Origin: Schistosoma mansoni
Lineage: Eukaryota > Platyhelminthes > Trematoda > Strigeidida > Schistosomatidae
Assembly: GCF_000237925.1 (NCBI RefSeq)
Contig: NC_031502.1
Location: 17,482,909-17,546,908 of the forward strand
Direction: 5' to 3'
Length of the DNA: 64,000 nucleotides
The notes beneath the pieces are model-generated. The model had not been told where the DNA came from and made no database searches. It saw only the letters and a list, made by a program, of their open reading frames with translations. The stretch's first letter is position 1; the number at the start of each line of letters is the position of its first letter. Position numbers and translations under genes: made by a program. Shown piece by piece: positions 21,985-53,000 of this stretch.

Positions 21985-23955
21985 GAGACGACATTTTAGA
22001 CGCTGGACAGTTTTTTCGAGGAACACACACGGGCGACATCAGCCAGATTGTTTTGTCCTCCCTGGGCACTGTCAACTAATCTATCCAAAAATGAGGAGCT
22101 GCACAAGAAACTCCAACTCCTGAAGTGCCACAAATCATCGGGCCCAGTCGACTTATATTCGGCCCTTTTTAAGGGCGGTAGCGACCTACTGGTTATGGAA
22201 CTGACCAAGTTATTTGCAATCAGAGTGTTCCGGCATCGTGGAATAAGTTGATAGCTATCACTATCTTTAAAAAGGGTTCACGTCACCTATGCAAAAACTA
22301 TCGAGGGTAAGTCTTTTTCCGATTGCGTCCACATTACTAGCCCCCGTCATACTTCGCAAATTGTTCAAAACCCATGGGAGATTAGTTCGAGAGGAACAGG
22401 CTGGTTTCCGTTTTGATCGATGAAGTATTGATTATATTTTCCCTGCTTCGGTTTAAGCATACAGGCTGTATCACAGCCCTCAAACAAATCAATGATAACT
22501 ACTACCGGCTTCATCGTTATTTTGTGGTGCATATGTATTTGATGCCCCCATTATACCAATGTTTGTGTCCAAATAAATAAAGTCATATCTCCACCCCCCG
22601 CCAAATGTTAGAACACCGTCATATTTATCACAGGCCAACAATCGTAGTGTTTCTTGATACCAGGGTTGTTTTCGATTCGTTGGACAGTACTGTTCTCTGG
22701 GATTGTCCATTGAATTGGGGTCTGGCAAGTTTATTAACATCTTGAAGACTCTGTATACAAATACCTTAGACAGGATGAAGGGATACGACCACCTCTCTCA
22801 ATTGTTCCATTCAATCTGTGGGGTTAGGCAGTGTTGCCCAACCTCACCATTCCTCTCCAACTTTGTTATCCATGACGTACTGGAAACAGCTCTGATGGAT
22901 GTCGGTAATGGTGGTGTGGATCTTTTTCCTGGAGAAAGATTTTGATCTTGAATATGTGGATGATATTGTTTTACTGTGCGATGATACCCAAGCCATGCAA
23001 TCCGAACTTAATAAGTTGGCAGTCAGTGTCCGTAGGTATGGCGTGTGTTTTCCACCTTCTAAGTGCATAGTACTTTTACAAAACTTGGAGGATCCCGAAC
23101 TTGCGTTCACTCTTGGTAGTGAACAGGTCGAAGTAGTCGAGACGTACGTGTATATAAATAGCTGAATGCTAGTGGTGGCGTGAATGATGAGACCAATCCA
23201 CGTATAATGAAAGCCAGAGCGGCTTTTGCCAATCTGGTCCATCTTTGGCGCCTTCGTTAAGTTAGTCTGGTTGTAAAAGGTCGGATCTACGACGCGTCGG
23301 TGAGAGCAGTTTTGCTCTATGTTTGTGAAACCTGACCTCTCCAAGTTGATGTCAGACGACTCTCTGTGTCCACTGACATTCAGTGGCGGTGTTATGTCAA
23401 GAATAAGGAGGTTAAGCAAGGTGTGCACGGACACTGATAGTAATTCGATCGGTACCACGATCTTGAAACACCGACTTTGGTAGCTTGGACAAGTGCTACG
23501 AATGTCATTTAAGCAAACTCCACATTTTGTATGGTTTGCCGACGCTGGAACTAGCTGTAAAGAGGAAAGGCACTCAGTATATGATATGGTGTCGTCGTAT
23601 GAAAAGATTTGTAGTGTTGTTGGTCCTTCACAACTTCCTGGTTGAGATTCTTGAGATAGTGCAACTTGATAGCTCCAGACTTTACCAAACATAGCTCAAA
23701 ATAGGAGCTAGTGGTAGTCCTGCTGTGGCTTTCTACTTTCTTCATATAAGTGAGAGGCACTTGTTTAACAGAAAGAATCCTTTATGGTTATATTTTCCTT
23801 AACTGAACTGCTTTTCGCGTTATGATTTTTTACGCTTATTCAGTTAGTTTTTTTATTATACTGACCTTCTTTTCTCTCTCAATCTCATTTCAATTGTGTA
23901 GCACATATATATTGTGGTGTCATTGTCTATGTGTTTAACTAAATAAAATTAAATA
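21985..23955 (+). mobile_element. RTE type A LINE, old 5'-truncated copy carrying a SINE-like insertion
   Basis: The copy starts within the region corresponding to about 51918 of the 50-kb copy and runs to a 3' end near 23955 (TTTAACTAAATAAAATTAAA). Recognisable parts are FKKGSRHLCKNYRG-like sequence near 22270, the fingers/palm near 22620-22850, LEYVDDIVLLCDD at about 22950-22985 and the C-terminal region with LAVSVRRYG at 23010-23040. Many frame changes show that it is old. It is interrupted at 22441-22580 by the 3' part of a SINE-like element. Confidence 0.8.
22441..22580 (+). mobile_element. SINE-like element, 5'-truncated, inserted in RTE-A
   Basis: The sequence CTGTATCACAGCCCTCA ... 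ATACCAATGTTTGTG ... AAATAAATAAAG is the 3' part of the family at 9258-9782 and 39391-39910. It interrupts RTE-A sequence whose halves meet at the host words GATTATATTTT (left) and TCATATCTCC (right), a probable decayed target duplication. Confidence 0.65.
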
Positions 23956-24680
23956 TGACCGCTGCCCCAATCATTTTAACTAATAGAAGTTCACAATTTC
24001 ACTAAACGATTTGCATAACTAGTTAAAGCCTACTTGATTTAAAGTAATAGCCAATGATGAGACGCATTACAGACGGCCTGGGTCGGTATTGTATATCATT
24101 GCTTGTGCTTCGTACAGCCTAAACGACTAATTTTGGAAATAACAAACAAATGTTTAGATCATCAGCATGATTGTTTTAAATGTTTAACAATTAATACCAT
24201 TTTTTACTATGGAAATTATCACCTATAGAAAAATAAATGAGTGATTGTCTGAGGACAGATATGCATGTATGTGTGTGCAACGTAGTGATTGTGACTACAA
24301 AAAGAAACAACGGAGGGGTAATTATAAACAATGAAACAAGTCAGGAAAAAAAGGGAAAAACAACTGAAATGATATTCACATAACTGGAAACGACGGAGAT
24401 TGGTATAAATCATATGAATGCAGTAATTAAAAATAAATTCAGTAAAAAGAAAATGCAAAAATACATATAAAAGCACCTTGCACAGCCAATTGTTTATCCA
24501 GTTCTTTATAGCTAATGAATGGTCACTAATAAAAGAAACTATATTAGTTGAATTGTGCTTGTAAAAAGGATAAAAACTCATATTTTGTTCAGGTAAAAAA
24601 AGTTTTAGCTGTCAAACACGATAGCAATTAAGCTTTTTAAATGTGGTCACATCACTGTGTAGACAGAAAAAAAGCTGTCG
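23956..24680. other. No gene recognised; downstream of FoxK
   Basis: AT-rich sequence beyond the presumed stop codon of FoxK on the - strand. It may hold the 3' untranslated region; no polyadenylation signal can be assigned with confidence. Confidence 0.35.
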
Positions 24681-43920
<19,240 letters not shown>

Positions 43921-44440
43921 GTGATGCTAGAGAACACTTAAAATTACACCGCACGACCAAATAGCATATCCATTATATCAGTAGCAACACTGAATTTCAA
44001 CGACAAATATTGAAAGTGAATAAACACCCAAGCACGAACACTAAATTAGTAGAAAAAACAAAAGGTACTTCAATTACAAAAATTTTCGAAGTTTCTTACG
44101 ACTCGGAAAGTAGGTAAACGTCCATGTACCCGTTTTGTGTGAGGGTTAGTGACACTAATCGACTGAGAAAACGAATAAGGTAGAGTGGAGTTCGAATCTA
44201 AGTTTCAACAGTTAAAAACTAAGTCCTATCCCCTAACCGGTTGCAATTTTTATCAGTTAGTTCAAAAGAATGTAGTACCAGATACAAATGTTAAACTGCC
44301 TAAGTTGTAAAACTTTACATAAAAACCGAGGGAAAATCAATGGGGAAACCAAGTGATTTGATATATTGGTGGCTGAAGAAAAAAACATAGACATTGGTTA
44401 GATTATACTACACTATGTAAACAGACTAATCAGATTTGAG
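43921..44440. other. Upstream of FoxK, no element recognised
   Basis: AT-rich sequence 5' of the FoxK start codon. It may hold its 5' untranslated region and promoter, but no motif can be assigned. Confidence 0.4.
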
Positions 44441-45270
44441 GGTAGTAATTGAACGTGTCAACTGCTGTAGTCATCTGGGAAGTCTCATCAGTCCTGGCGC
44501 GTGTCTGGCAAGATATGGGAAAGTATTCGGAAGGCCCACTTGATTTTTACTAACCTGTGTTACGTGGCGTTTGTCTCCTAACGAAGACACACGAATACTA
44601 TGCAGCAGTTTGCTCTGCTCTTCGGTATGGTTGCGGAATAGGGCCTTTAAAGACAGAGTATATCTGTAGCTTATAAGTAAATAAATATATATGCCTTTGG
44701 AGCACTGCTCGTGTATGTTTGGACCACCGAGTGAGCAATATTGAGGTTAGATGCAGGGTATAGATAAGGATGGTAAATCCACCGACGAGGTGGTGAGTCC
44801 TCATCGACTGAGGTGATTGGGACGTGTTATAAATGCTCAGTCAAATCCTACCTTGACGCACGATGCTTGCTGATTTGGGGGTAGGTCGGGAGAAAGTTAA
44901 GAGCAGCCAAACCAAAATGTGGTACCAATTCACAAAGTCACTGACCATTAAGCTAAGCCGTGCTGATAGGTTCGGACTGTCTGGTTGTGGTCAGAAGGAT
45001 TTTCACAGTTAGTGAGACTCTGAGTGGCAGCTCAGAATTGTCGGTAATTGTGCAAGTGCATTCAATTCCTGTCCTCCTGAGCTTTAAAACCATCTTACAC
45101 TTTTTAATTCCACGAGCTTAAATCTTCTTATACTATCAGGTCGTACTACTGTCAATACTTCAAATGATTTAGGATTAATTTTGGCGATTCCCCCTTGATT
45201 TCTTGATATGTGCCAACTTAAACCGACGCAAGTGCGTCCCAGGTCCTGAGTTCTGTACTATTGGTTGAAC
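44441..45270 (+). mobile_element. RTE type B LINE, old 3' fragment
   Basis: The start GTGTCAACTGCTGTAGTCATC parallels the GTCGACAACTTCACTTATC region of the 31-kb copy. Further on come CGTGTTATAAATGCTCAGTC and the 3' region GCCAACTTAAACCGACGCA at about 45211. It is heavily diverged, and about 100 bases of foreign or scrambled sequence lie near 44630-44740. Confidence 0.65.
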
Positions 45271-46479
45271 GATTTTGAAATAGCGACTTCATGGTCATGG
45301 TAGATTAATAAAGATGTGCTGCTCACTACTCATTACGTTTACACAACTCTTCTTATACCGCTCACAGACAGCAGTTTTCTAGCACACGTCTTTTCAGAAC
45401 TGACAGTATTGTACATTAGTTATGCCACTAACACTTGTAAGCACTCTTGCGGTAGTTACAGATAGAGTTTCTTTGTCTAATAGTTATCTTGGAGCAAGCC
45501 AATAATCTCCAGTCAACTGCCTGAGTTATTATAAACTCTGACAAAATGTATATTTACCGCACGTACCTTTACACACTGCAAACATGATTCCGATACTAAA
45601 TTTACACACTAAAGTGTTTCGGACTAGTATAAAGACATGCATGTAATTCATAGTTTTCACCGAAATTGCTGAACATACTACTAGTGGTGAGGAGTATCTC
45701 TTTACTATTCATTAGTCTGAACCTGATTAGTCCGTAAGTGGAGCATAATTTAATCTCCCCACGTAATACATTGAAACAGTATCTTTGAGATACTTTACTA
45801 CGTAAAATCGCTAGCGCTGATATAGACAAATTCCAGACACAACAGACAGAGGCATAAAGTATATGGTGTAGTTTCCGTTGAATTGATTTCTGAAGGATAA
45901 ATACTTATGTTCACAACAGTATACTGTAGTGATTATAATCCAAAATAAGTATTGAACTGACAAAAATAAATCCCGGGTGACTAAACGCAAACTTTCCATA
46001 ACATAGTAAGCTTTAGACATTTTAGCTGCATACATTCAAGTAAACTGAGACAAACAAGCTTACATTTGACCCTTTAGTGCTACTAATCTGATCCGCGCGC
46101 TCTGAAACTAGTAACCTTGTAGAGGTTCGCGTCTAGCTAAAAGGTACTTGGTGTGCTCAGCATTCAAAAAGTGTGGCGCCTGTAACAAGAAAAGAAAAAA
46201 AGTGTGTCAAGAGCTCTTTAAGCTAGCGCAATGCACTTACATTTAATAGCGAAAGCAAGCGGCAGCAAATGGGAATAACGCAAACCTTGGGTTAACACAA
46301 TCTTGGGTTCGAAACTAGAAGCAGATAGTTCAGACCTCTGAAACCTGTAGGATAAAATGATTGAATCTAGTGATGTTACATCATATGATGTCATGTAAAC
46401 ATATTGCGTTGTACAGTACACTTTTTGTTCGTTTAGTAGTTACATGAGAGATTCAGATTTGTCTAGTAAGGACAGAAGG
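45271..46479. other. No gene recognised
   Basis: AT-rich DNA. Open frames at 45602-46035 on - have no known domain or splice context. Nothing can be named. Confidence 0.35.
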
Positions 46480-46710
46480 CCTACGACCCATGTTATTTCT
46501 TTACTAGTATGCTCCTGTGGATATCTGGCCTTCTCTTGAATGAATCAATTGAAGGGGCGGATACCATTGCTTCGGGTAGCAGGTTCCAAGAATTGATGAC
46601 TGTGTGAAAGCCTGTATTCAAAAGGTATTTTATTCGTTCTTGGCTTTTCTACTTGCCTGCTATGTCCTCTGGGGTGTACCGATCTAGTGGGAAGAAAAGG
46701 AGAGGATATA
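46480..46710 (-). mobile_element. CR1-like LINE, C-terminal end fragment
   Basis: On the - strand TGFHTVINSWNLLPEAM and APSIDSFKRRPDIH match the C-terminal motif of CR1/jockey-like reverse transcriptases (compare 5854-6042). It runs into the assembly gap. Confidence 0.65.
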
Positions 46711-46910
46711 NNNNNNNNNNNNNNNNNNNNNNNNNNNNNNNNNNNNNNNNNNNNNNNNNNNNNNNNNNNNNNNNNNNNNNNNNNNNNNNNNNNNNNNNNN
46801 NNNNNNNNNNNNNNNNNNNNNNNNNNNNNNNNNNNNNNNNNNNNNNNNNNNNNNNNNNNNNNNNNNNNNNNNNNNNNNNNNNNNNNNNNNNNNNNNNNNN
46901 NNNNNNNNNN
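46711..46910. other. Assembly gap (200 N)
   Basis: A run of exactly 200 unknown bases, a common placeholder size, so the true gap length is unknown. Confidence 0.98.
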
Positions 46911-47076
46911 TAGTATTCCGATGCGATCAAGATTTTCTTTGGTGCGTATTTCTATGATGTCAATTGGATTCAGTGGGTTTTTCTTTTCATTTCCTCGATG
47001 CTAATAGTTTCATCATTGAGATCCTTCTATGAGTTTTCTGTTACAATCATTAATAACATTTTCATAATGTTTTCAG

Positions 47077-47164
47077 GGGTATGCCTCAAAAAGATGCAGA
47101 AATATCATTTTTAAAGAATGTGAAGAAATTATCATTTTATGGTGTTGAATTACATCCAATAAAG
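47077..47164 (+). CDS. FERM-domain protein, single internal exon
   Basis: An 88-base exon lies between acceptor TAATGTTTTCAG (ending 47076) and donor GTAATC (47165). In frame it encodes MPQKDAEISFLKNVKKLSFY and then GVELHPIK, after a Gly codon. This is the conserved end of the F2 lobe in band 4.1/FRMD/PTPN FERM domains, where the family has an acidic/hydrophobic helix ending in YGV(D/E)LH. FERM domains bind membrane proteins and lipids at the cell cortex. The exon starts in phase 2 (one base completes a codon) and ends in phase 0. No other FERM exon was found in the window, so the family member cannot be named. Confidence 0.75.
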
Positions 47165-47254
47165 GTAATCCTTTTTTATTTCATTTTACTTCTGTGTGAC
47201 AATCATGTAGAGGAAGTCTATCATGTTGGATTTTTTTTTTTGATTCATGAGTCA

Positions 47255-47990
47255 TATTTTAATTTGGAATATCTGACTCGATAAGTTTCCGTCCTAAAGT
47301 CCGTGGGGTTCTAAACTCCTTAGCTGTAACCTCACGGCAGTAGGCCATGGTCCTAAGATCATGACTCACTGTCACCCCAAGACCCTTGTGAGACCGGACA
47401 ACGGATACTAGCACTTCCCCAATGTTGCTACTATTTACCTTTGTATCCTCAATGTGCACTCACTTTGCCGCGTTGATAGACATCAGCCGCTATTCGGACC
47501 AGCGAATCACAATATTCAAGTCTGCCTGAAGTGCGGATGCATCTGCGTCTCCTGTTATTTCTCGCCCGACTTTTACATCATCAGCGTATAGTAACATTGG
47601 GGAGTTCATTTACATACAGTATAAAAAAGTAAAGGACCTAGAACAAAACCTTGGGATACTCCACTAAGTACTGGTCCCCAGGTAAAGCACTTCTAAATTA
47701 CTCCTACTATCTGTCTACGACCTACTAGGAAATCCTTACGCAATTTTGGGAAAGGTCGAGCAATGCCTAGATCTTCCAGCTTCAATATCAGTCTATTTGT
47801 CGGCACCTTATCAAATGCTTTCCTGAATCTATGTAGAAAACATCCACTGATTTTTCATTGTTTAGAGCCTCTATCCATTCCTCCCTTGATATAAGGAGGT
47901 TTGCCGTGCAAGATAAACCTTTTCTGAAACCATATTGTTCACTGTTTAACAAGTTGTTGGTTTCCACGAATGTCATTACAGTCTATTTGA
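47255..47990 (-). mobile_element. CR1-like LINE, reverse transcriptase fragment
   Basis: On the - strand 47976-47788 encodes NNLLNSEQYGFRKGLSCTAN and LLISREEWIEALNNEKSVDV, then FYIDSGKHL in the position of the first catalytic aspartate block. The GTP-binding-like DVKVG/ILLYADD region is seen degraded near 47560-47600, and HKGLGVTVSHDLRT at about 47395-47350. Frames change several times. Confidence 0.75.
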
Positions 47991-47999
47991 CTGTACCTA

Positions 48000-48420
48000 A
48001 CAACTGTAAAATATCCGACTTCAGTAGTTAGAAAAAGATTTTAATACCTTAGGGTAAAAACAATACTTAAAGTCATAGTATTAATTTATTCTCAAATAAT
48101 CGTTTGTTGCATGATGCATGACAATTTACAGGCAAGATCGAATTGTTACAATAATTAAAGTCTTTGCTGTGGTAAGTTACTAAGGTCGATACTTTGTGAG
48201 GCATACGGGTCAAAGAATTATGGGGAATAACACTTCTCACATATGAATGTATTATTAATATTCAAAAACACATTACGGATACATAAGTTTTGTGAAGAAA
48301 CCACTTCGTGTTTCTTCAGAAGTGCCATAATACGCAACTTTCAGTATTGTTAGCGTAACGTTTGCCATATTTTAAAAAAACACGAGTCCTGTGTAAATGA
48401 GAAGAATATTTAGTCAACTT
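48000..48420. other. No gene recognised
   Basis: AT-rich DNA between a CR1-like fragment and the decayed tandem array. No supported feature. Confidence 0.35.
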
Positions 48421-50015
48421 TAAAGAAGGTAAAGGTGGAAATGAGGGAATAGAAACGAAGGAATTGTGAAATAAATAAATTGCTTAATAAGGGTGTTTGT
48501 GAACACAGAGCAAGGATAAACGATCATGTACGTATCGCCAAATGAATAACAAAAAAGAAAAGGAAGGGGGAAAGAAAAGGTTGAAAATAAATCAATCAGA
48601 AGATAACGTATCATTGCAGTAGGATATGATGATAAAATAAGTGTTTGTGCAGTAATAGTTCGGAGTGATGCTATGAAAGTCTAAATAAATTGCAAAAGAT
48701 AATCAAATATCAATATGTATGAATCATATATATACCTAGTGAAGATAATATGAGTCTGAAAACTTAATTTATTTAAGTACAAATAAAGATATTGTCTTAG
48801 TCACAAACTTCCGTTACTCAAGAATAATATTTCTTTAGAAAGAAACGAGTAAGACGGAAAAGAAATAAACAACTAGTGACAAGGTTCAACCATGATAATA
48901 TTAGTGTAATGAATATCGAGCTCTGAAGTAAACTATTATTTTTTTTGGAATTTTTTAGTGCACTCGGGTAAATACATGTAAATTTATGTAATAGAATACG
49001 GAGTAAAACTTGATATCAGTTTAAATTTTTACTCAATATTAATTTACACTGGTGTTATGGAAGTCGCACTTACTTGCGAAGGATAGTCAAATATCAAATT
49101 CAATGTGTTATGAATGTGTGGTGGGGATAAATTAAGTGTGAGAAGTTAATTTATTTAAGTGTATCCTTAGATAATGTGTTTTCAGTTATAATCTTTGGAC
49201 GTTCGGATATATAATAAGTATAGGAGAAAAAGCAGATACGAAAATAGTGTCTCATTTGTCTAGGAACAAACCATGATAATAATAACAATAACAATCATAA
49301 ATACGAACATAAGCAGACTTCAGATAATAAGATGAATAGAAAGAAAATATAAAAAACGAAAACTTTCTCAAAGATTACACTTCTCATTTTAGTCAATCAG
49401 ATAAGTGTCGGACCTCGTTTGTACAAATCATTGGTCATCACGTTGATATTTAGTGGGCGAAATGTGTAAATAATTTATTTAGCGTGCTGATGAAAACAGA
49501 ATAAGAACAAATGACCTATGTATTCCCAAATGAATAAAAATAGAAAAAAACAAATAAGAAATTAAAAGATTAATGCAGTGAGATTTGACTGTAGAATAAG
49601 AGCATTTACAGTGATGCAGAATGATGCTATGGAAGTCTCAATTAATTGCAAAGGATAATCAAATGACAATTTGTATGGGTCATATACACTTATTGAAGAT
49701 AAAGTGAATTTATTCAGTTGTACCATAAAATAATGTGGTTTTAGTTACAGTCATTGGATGTTTTGGAATAAAATTTCTTCAGAAGGAAAGGATAGAGTGG
49801 GAAGAAAAGAGAGAAACCTAACATCATGATAATAGTAACAATAATAATCATGTACATGAACACTAGCGAACTCCGGATATTCAGGCGAAAAGAAAGAAAA
49901 CAGAACGAAATAAATGAGCAACGTTTCAAAGGTTTCACTTTGCTCTACTGTAATTAGTTATGTGTCGGACCTTGTTTGTATAAATCATTGGCAATCGCAT
50001 TGATAATTAATTGGT
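48421..50015. repeat. Decayed tandem array, about three units of 0.4-0.6 kb
   Basis: Marker words recur in order. ATGCTATG-AAGTCT with ATTGCAAA(A/G)GATA is near 48668, 49618 and, as GTTATGGAAGTC, near 49055. AATTTATTTAAGT or GAATTTATTCAGT is near 48765, 49146 and 49705. ATGATAAT(A) is near 48891, 49270 and 49826. TCGGACC(T)TGTTTGTA is near 49410 and 49965. The spacing between units is about 390 then 565 bases. Divergence is high and no coding sequence is present. Confidence 0.65.
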
Positions 50016-53000
50016 GATACATCCAAGTTCGCAAGGAAAATCATCAAGGAAACTTCTGGATGGGGTCATAGTCTTACTGCCACAGTGGCTCACTGGTAAT
50101 CTTCCACACGGTCGAGTAGAGAATGACTAAAAAACTCTGGCGTATGTCTGTGTAGGTTCTTAAACTCGCAAGAGTATTTTCCTTATGGCGTAGGTTGTGG
50201 GGTGATAAGATAGAGTACGAAGGAGTGGATGCCGAAAAACAAGAACTGACGTTTATAAGCCGGTAGATAAATATAAGATTTAATTTGATACGCCTGATCC
50301 AGAGTGGTTCTAGTTTGAGTTGTTGACATCTTTGGTGATAGTCTTTGATGTCAGAATACCCCAAACAGCTTTGGTAAACCTTCTTTGAACACCTTCAATT
50401 TTAATCAAGTCAATATGCCGGCGATTACTGTAAACTAAAATACCATATTCAAGAATTGGTAAGATACATTTTTTGTATAATAATAATCTCCATTCGATAT
50501 TATTGGGTTTATCATTGCGAATACAATGAGCTTTCTAGCTTTGGATACTTGAGATGCAATGTGCTCAGAAAAGTTCAAACTGCTGCTATGTCTCATACTC
50601 AAGTCACGAACAGTGTTGAGAGGTTACAGTGTGTGCTCGTGTATAGCCAGATTTAGGTTAAGGCAGCGGCTATGTCTTTGGAAGGTCTTAATGTTGACCT
50701 TTGTTGTCCATACGAGACCCGTATTCAAGACTCTAATGAAGTACTACAAATTCGCTCTCCATCTGTCGCCTCGAAAAGCTTGTTCCACGTGCGCTTATCC
50801 GGGGACCCTGTGGCATCCTCGTCTGGTCTTGCTGGCGTTGGTGTCGCACTAAGCGCTAGAGCTGAGGCAGCACTAATCGATTGGATCCCCATTAACAATC
50901 GGTTATGTGCTGTTAGATTAGAAAGTTCCATCAAAGTGAGAAGAAATCGGCGTGAGAAACGGTGTCTTTTCGTTATCTCCGCCTATGCCCCGACAGATTG
51001 CAGTCCGGATGCAATCAAGAATGAGTTTTACCACCAGCTAACTGTTCTTCTCCAGAAAGCGCGTTCGACAGATATTGTAGTATTAGCCGGAGACTTGAAT
51101 GTACAGGTCGGGCGTCTAGGCACAGAAGAGAGTCGTTTAGGTGGCCGATGTGGACTTGTTGGTCGCAGGACAGATAACGGGGACCGTTTGCTGCAACTGT
51201 GCACAGACCACAACCTGTTTCTGGCTAGAACTAACTTCCAGCACAGTCATCGCCGGTGTGCCACTTGGCGTCCTCCCTCTGCATCCCAAGCCTGGACTCA
51301 GATTGATCACATCGCGATCAGCTACCGCTGACGTGGTTGTGTACAAGACTGCCGCTCCTTTTGGAGTACCTATCTGGAGTCTGATCATGCCCTGGTCTGC
51401 GCCAATCTTACCTTACTTTTCAGTGGCCGAAGGATTGACAGCCATCAACGGATCGATGTTAGTGAACTGGCTGCAACTTCTGTTGCAAGTAAGTATCGAG
51501 CGGAGCTAGCTTCTAGGCTAGCTACCATCCCACCGAAAAGTATAGATGAGCATTGGTTGCAACTTCATGACGCCATGAAAATGGCAAGTAAAGCCGCTTG
51601 CGGCTTCGTGAAACGTCCCGCTTACAAGCACTGGGTTTCTTCTGGCTCCTTACAACTGATGGAAGCCCGTCGGTCTACTCCGGGTGACCGTGAGTATAAC
51701 CACAAGTGAAGGCTGTTACGTAATGAAATTTTGCAAAGCTTGCGTAAGGACCGAGAAGCCTGGTGGTCGGAGCGTGCTAATGAGATGGAAGCAACAGCTG
51801 CATCTGGTAACTACCGGAAGCTCTTCCAACTCATCCGAGCCACTGGCAGCAGGAAGTCTGGTTTGAGTGAAACAATCTACGAGGATGACGGGATGCCAAT
51901 CACTAACATCTCTCGACGTCTTGGACGATGGGCGGAATTTTTCGAAGGGCAGTTCAATTGGCCTGCTGCTCCGGCAGCATCGACCAGTTTGTCCTGCCCT
52001 ACATGGCCGGTGACGACTGATCCACCAAACGAGGCGGAAGTCCGCAAGGAACTCCGACTCTTGAAACGTTACAAATCACCTGGCCCAGATGACTTACCTC
52101 CGGCTCTTTTTAAAGATGGTGGTGACCTTCTGGCTAAGGAACTGACTGCGTTGTTTGCAAAGGTTTGGGAGGAAGAAAGTGTTCCAACATCATGGAATGA
52201 GTCGATAGTCGTCCATATCTTTAAAAAGGGTTCACGTTGTTCCTGCAATAACTACCGGGGGATAAGTCTACTTCCGATTGCGTCCAAACTATTGGCTTCT
52301 GCCATTCTTTGTAGGTTGTTTAAAACCCCAGAACGATTGACTCGCGAGGAACAGGCTGGTTTTCGTTCTGGTCGAGGATGCATTGATCACATCTTCACCC
52401 TCCGCCAAATGTTAGAACACCGTCATACTTATCGCAGGCCAACAATCGTAGTGTTTCTTGATATCAGGGCTGCCTTCGATTCGTTGGACAGGACTGTTCT
52501 CTGGGATTGTCTATTGAAGAAGGGTGTGCCTGAGAAGTTCATTAACATCTTAAAGGCCCTGCATACGAACACCTCAGGCAGAGTGAGGGCATACAACCAC
52601 CTTTCTCCCTTGTTCCATTCGAGCAGTGGGGTTAGGCAGGGTTGCTCAATCTCACCATTCCTCTTCAACTTTGCCATCGACGACATCCTGGAAACAGCTC
52701 TGATGGATGTAAGTAATGGCGGTGTGGATCTGCTGCCTGGAGAAAGACTTCTCGACCTTGAGTATGCGATTGATATTGTCTTACTGTGCGATAATGCCCA
52801 AGCCATGCAATCCGCACTTAATCAGTTGGCAATCAGTGTCCGCAGGTACGGCATGTGCTTTGCACCCTCCAAGTGCAAAGTACTCCTACGAGACTGGCAG
52901 GATTCTCATCCTGTACTCACCCTAGATGGTGAGCAGATTGAAGTAGTTGAGAAGTTCGTGTATCTAGGTAGCTATATAAGTGCTGGTGGTGGCGTGAGTG

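Noticed and set aside
22844-23692. 282-codon frame on the - strand
   Set aside because: It is the reverse complement of RTE-A reverse transcriptase sequence; the true coding order is on the + strand.
24219-24581. 120-codon frame on the - strand downstream of FoxK
   Set aside because: Rich in Phe, Tyr, His and Ser as expected from AT-rich non-coding DNA, with no domain and no splice context.
46250-46330. GGTTCGAAACT as a tRNA B box
   Set aside because: No A box at suitable spacing and no cloverleaf arms are visible.
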